From contig JAYZDP010000139.1 in assembly GCA_036337765.1 (NCBI GenBank), positions 1-64,000 on the forward strand: a stretch of 64,000 nucleotides of DNA, given 5' to 3'. The stretch comes from JAYZDP01 sp036337765. GTDB lineage: Bacteria; Acidobacteriota; Thermoanaerobaculia; Multivoradales; Multivoraceae. This document shows positions 62,802 to 64,000 of the stretch, in pieces. A program made the translations under genes and the position numbers. Within the stretch, counting starts at the first letter, position 1; every line of letters begins with the position of its first letter. The notes beneath the pieces are model-generated. The model worked only from the letters and a program-made list of their open reading frames with translations, was not told the origin of the DNA and searched no databases.

Positions 62802-64000
62802 TGCTCACCCCCGAGGCTGAGCTCGGCGACGGACACCGCCACGAGCTCGGAGCTGCCCTCCACGACCCGGTAGACGTGATTGGCGGCCACGTCGGCGAAG
62901 ACCTGAGTCGGTCCGGGAGCGGGCCAACGGACGGTCAGGCGCTCGATCGAGCTCGCCTCGCCGATTCCCAACTCCTGCTGCAGGCTAGACCCGCCGAAGG
63001 AGCCGCCACCGCCCACCAGCGCGTGAAACGACCGATTTCCCCCTGGGCCCGAAACCTCGAGCTCGATGCGGGCTCCGACGCCGAAGGAGTTGGCACGCGC
63101 ACCTTCGAGCCGCAGTGTGACCCAGTTTCCTCCGCCGCCGGGATTCTCGAACAGGCTGTTGGCGTAGGTGTCGCCGGGATAGAAACCGCCGAGCTGATGG
63201 AAGAGGTCCTGATCGCCGTCGTTGTCGACGTCGCCGAAGGCCACGCCATGGCCCTTCTGGATGTGCGCGAAACCACCGACGAAGCTGACGTCGACGAAGC
63301 GCCCGGCAGTGTTGCGGTACATGACGTTCGGCATCAGGCTCGCCAGGTCCGGCTCGCCGGTGCCGAGATAGATGTCGAGCCAGCCGTCGTTGTCGAGGTC
63401 CCCGTAGTTGGCGCCCATCGGCATCAGCGGGCGCTCGAGGCCGACCTCGGCGGAGACCTCGGTGAAACGCCCGCCGTCGTTGCGATAGAGCAACGGTTGC
63501 CCGTCGTCGAACGACAGACCGAAGTAGGAGCCCGAGACCCGCGCGGGCTGCTGGCGGTAGTCGGCGACGAAGATATCGAGGTCGCTGTCGTTGTCGTAAT
63601 CGAAGAACCACGCCGGGAAGCTCTCGCGCACCGGAGCCGTGACTTCCAGCTCCGGCGCCACGTCGACGAAGCGCCCGCCGCCGTCGTTGCGGTACAGGCG
63701 GTTCTCGCCGATGTTCGAAACGTAGAGATCGGGATCGCCGTCGTTGTCGTAGTCGCCCCAGGTCACCGCCTTGGTGTAGCGGTTGTTGGTGACTCCGGCC
63801 GCCGCCGCCACCTCACGGAAACGCCCGTCGCCCTCATTGCGGAACAGCTGGTTCGGAAAGGCGTGAAGGAAGGTCCACTCGTTGCCGACGTAGACGTCGA
63901 GGTCGCCGTCGGCATCGTAGTCGGCCCAGGCGGCGGTGCCGGAGGCGAAGGCCGGCTCCGCCATGCCCGCGGCGCGGGTCACATCGACGAACTGTCCCAC
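62798..64000 (-). CDS. CRTAC1 / ASPIC-UnbV protein (2), start outside window
   Basis: At least 400 residues; the frame runs off the right edge, so the N-terminus and signal are unseen. It carries FG-GAP-type repeats (YDADGDLDVYVGNEW, YDNDGDPDLYVSNIG, DLDNDGWLDIYLGTG, DVDNDGDQDLFHQLG) and a C-terminal ASPIC/UnbV domain (VTLRLEGARANSFGVGARI to IERLTVRWPAPGPTQVF). It matches the downstream neighbour in design, so the pair looks like a tandem duplication that has diverged. The two genes are coupled by the CTGA overlap at 62798-62801. Confidence 0.85.
   Translation of the reverse strand: MGQFVDVTRAAGMAEPAFASGTAAWADYDADGDLDVYVGNEWTFLHAFPNQLFRNEGDGRFREVAAAAGVTNNRYTKAVTWGDYDNDGDPDLYVSNIGENRLYRNDGGGRFVDVAPELEVTAPVRESFPAWFFDYDNDSDLDIFVADYRQQPARVSGSYFGLSFDDGQPLLYRNDGGRFTEVSAEVGLERPLMPMGANYGDLDNDGWLDIYLGTGEPDLASLMPNVMYRNTAGRFVDVSFVGGFAHIQKGHGVAFGDVDNDGDQDLFHQLGGFYPGDTYANSLFENPGGGGNWVTLRLEGARANSFGVGARIELEVSGPGGNRSFHALVGGGGSFGGSSLQQELGIGEASSIERLTVRWPAPGPTQVFADVAANHVYRVVEGSSELVAVSVAELSLGGEH

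Overview
The window is a high-GC bacterial chromosome segment with dense coding on both strands, many 1-4 bp stop/start overlaps and frequent GTG or TTG starts. The gene mix points to an Acidobacteriota-like organism, most plausibly a Thermoanaerobaculia- or Vicinamibacteria-type lineage: CRTAC1/ASPIC-UnbV secreted proteins, a PQQ dehydrogenase with fused cytochrome c, a cytochrome c fused to a copper monooxygenase-like domain, planctomycete-type small cytochromes, and a tRNA-tilS-ftsH-folP-cdaA-cdaR-glmM block. This is inferred from gene content only; no 16S rRNA gene is present. I see no prophage, insertion sequence, CRISPR array or rRNA.

Region 1 (1-11.4 kb) is an exopolysaccharide locus on the minus strand: BY-kinase/chain-length regulator, Wzy-type polymerase, TPR+CBM-like protein, PEGA membrane protein, SUMF1-fold protein, outer-membrane beta-barrel and Wza-type exporter. 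The genes from the polymerase to the beta-barrel are translationally coupled or nearly so. A FecR-like secreted protein and a nucleotidyltransferase-family gene run divergently. The kinase ends in a (Gly-Tyr)9 tail encoded by a 6-bp tandem repeat.

Region 2 (11.4-22.4 kb) mixes a beta-barrel protein, remnants of decayed genes (arylsulfotransferase, glycosyltransferase, sulfatase), an alpha/beta hydrolase, a secreted metalloprotease, a cytochrome-copper oxygenase-like protein, an SDR, an alkaline-phosphatase-fold enzyme and a family III CoA-transferase. An intergenic spacer at 22.2 kb carries a dispersed repeat and a long inverted repeat.

Region 3 (22.4-36.8 kb) starts with an operon-like run (PQQ dehydrogenase, MBL hydrolase, endo/exonuclease/phosphatase-fold lipoprotein, flippase). 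It continues into a nucleotide-sugar and glycosylation island: rfbF, rfbG, 3,5-epimerase, C-methyltransferase, NDP-sugar reductase/epimerase, a FAD enzyme, an acetyltransferase, a GT2 and a methyltransferase. Together these predict a CDP-activated, C-methylated 6-deoxyhexose. A small cytochrome gene broken by an 11-bp tandem duplication follows.

Region 4 (36.9-45.1 kb) carries scattered metabolic genes (HAD phosphatase, F420-type oxidoreductase, beta-lactamase-fold lipoprotein, crotonase, ABC exporter, broken multihaem cytochrome, sodium:solute symporter). Region 5 (45.2-52.2 kb) is the housekeeping block: a CAU-anticodon tRNA fused end-to-start with tilS, then ftsH, folP, cdaA, cdaR and glmM, linking tRNA modification, membrane proteolysis, folate, c-di-AMP and cell-wall precursor synthesis. 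Region 6 (52.2-64 kb) contains kinase, STAS and other remnants, pdxJ, purC, a DUF368 transporter, a prephenate dehydrogenase, a dipeptidase-Nudix-MBL operon and two tandem CRTAC1 genes, the second running off the window.

Recurring features are leaderless-looking promoters (a TANNNT hexamer 6-11 nt before the ATG, no Shine-Dalgarno), a dispersed intergenic repeat in three copies, and gene remnants lying between intact operons.
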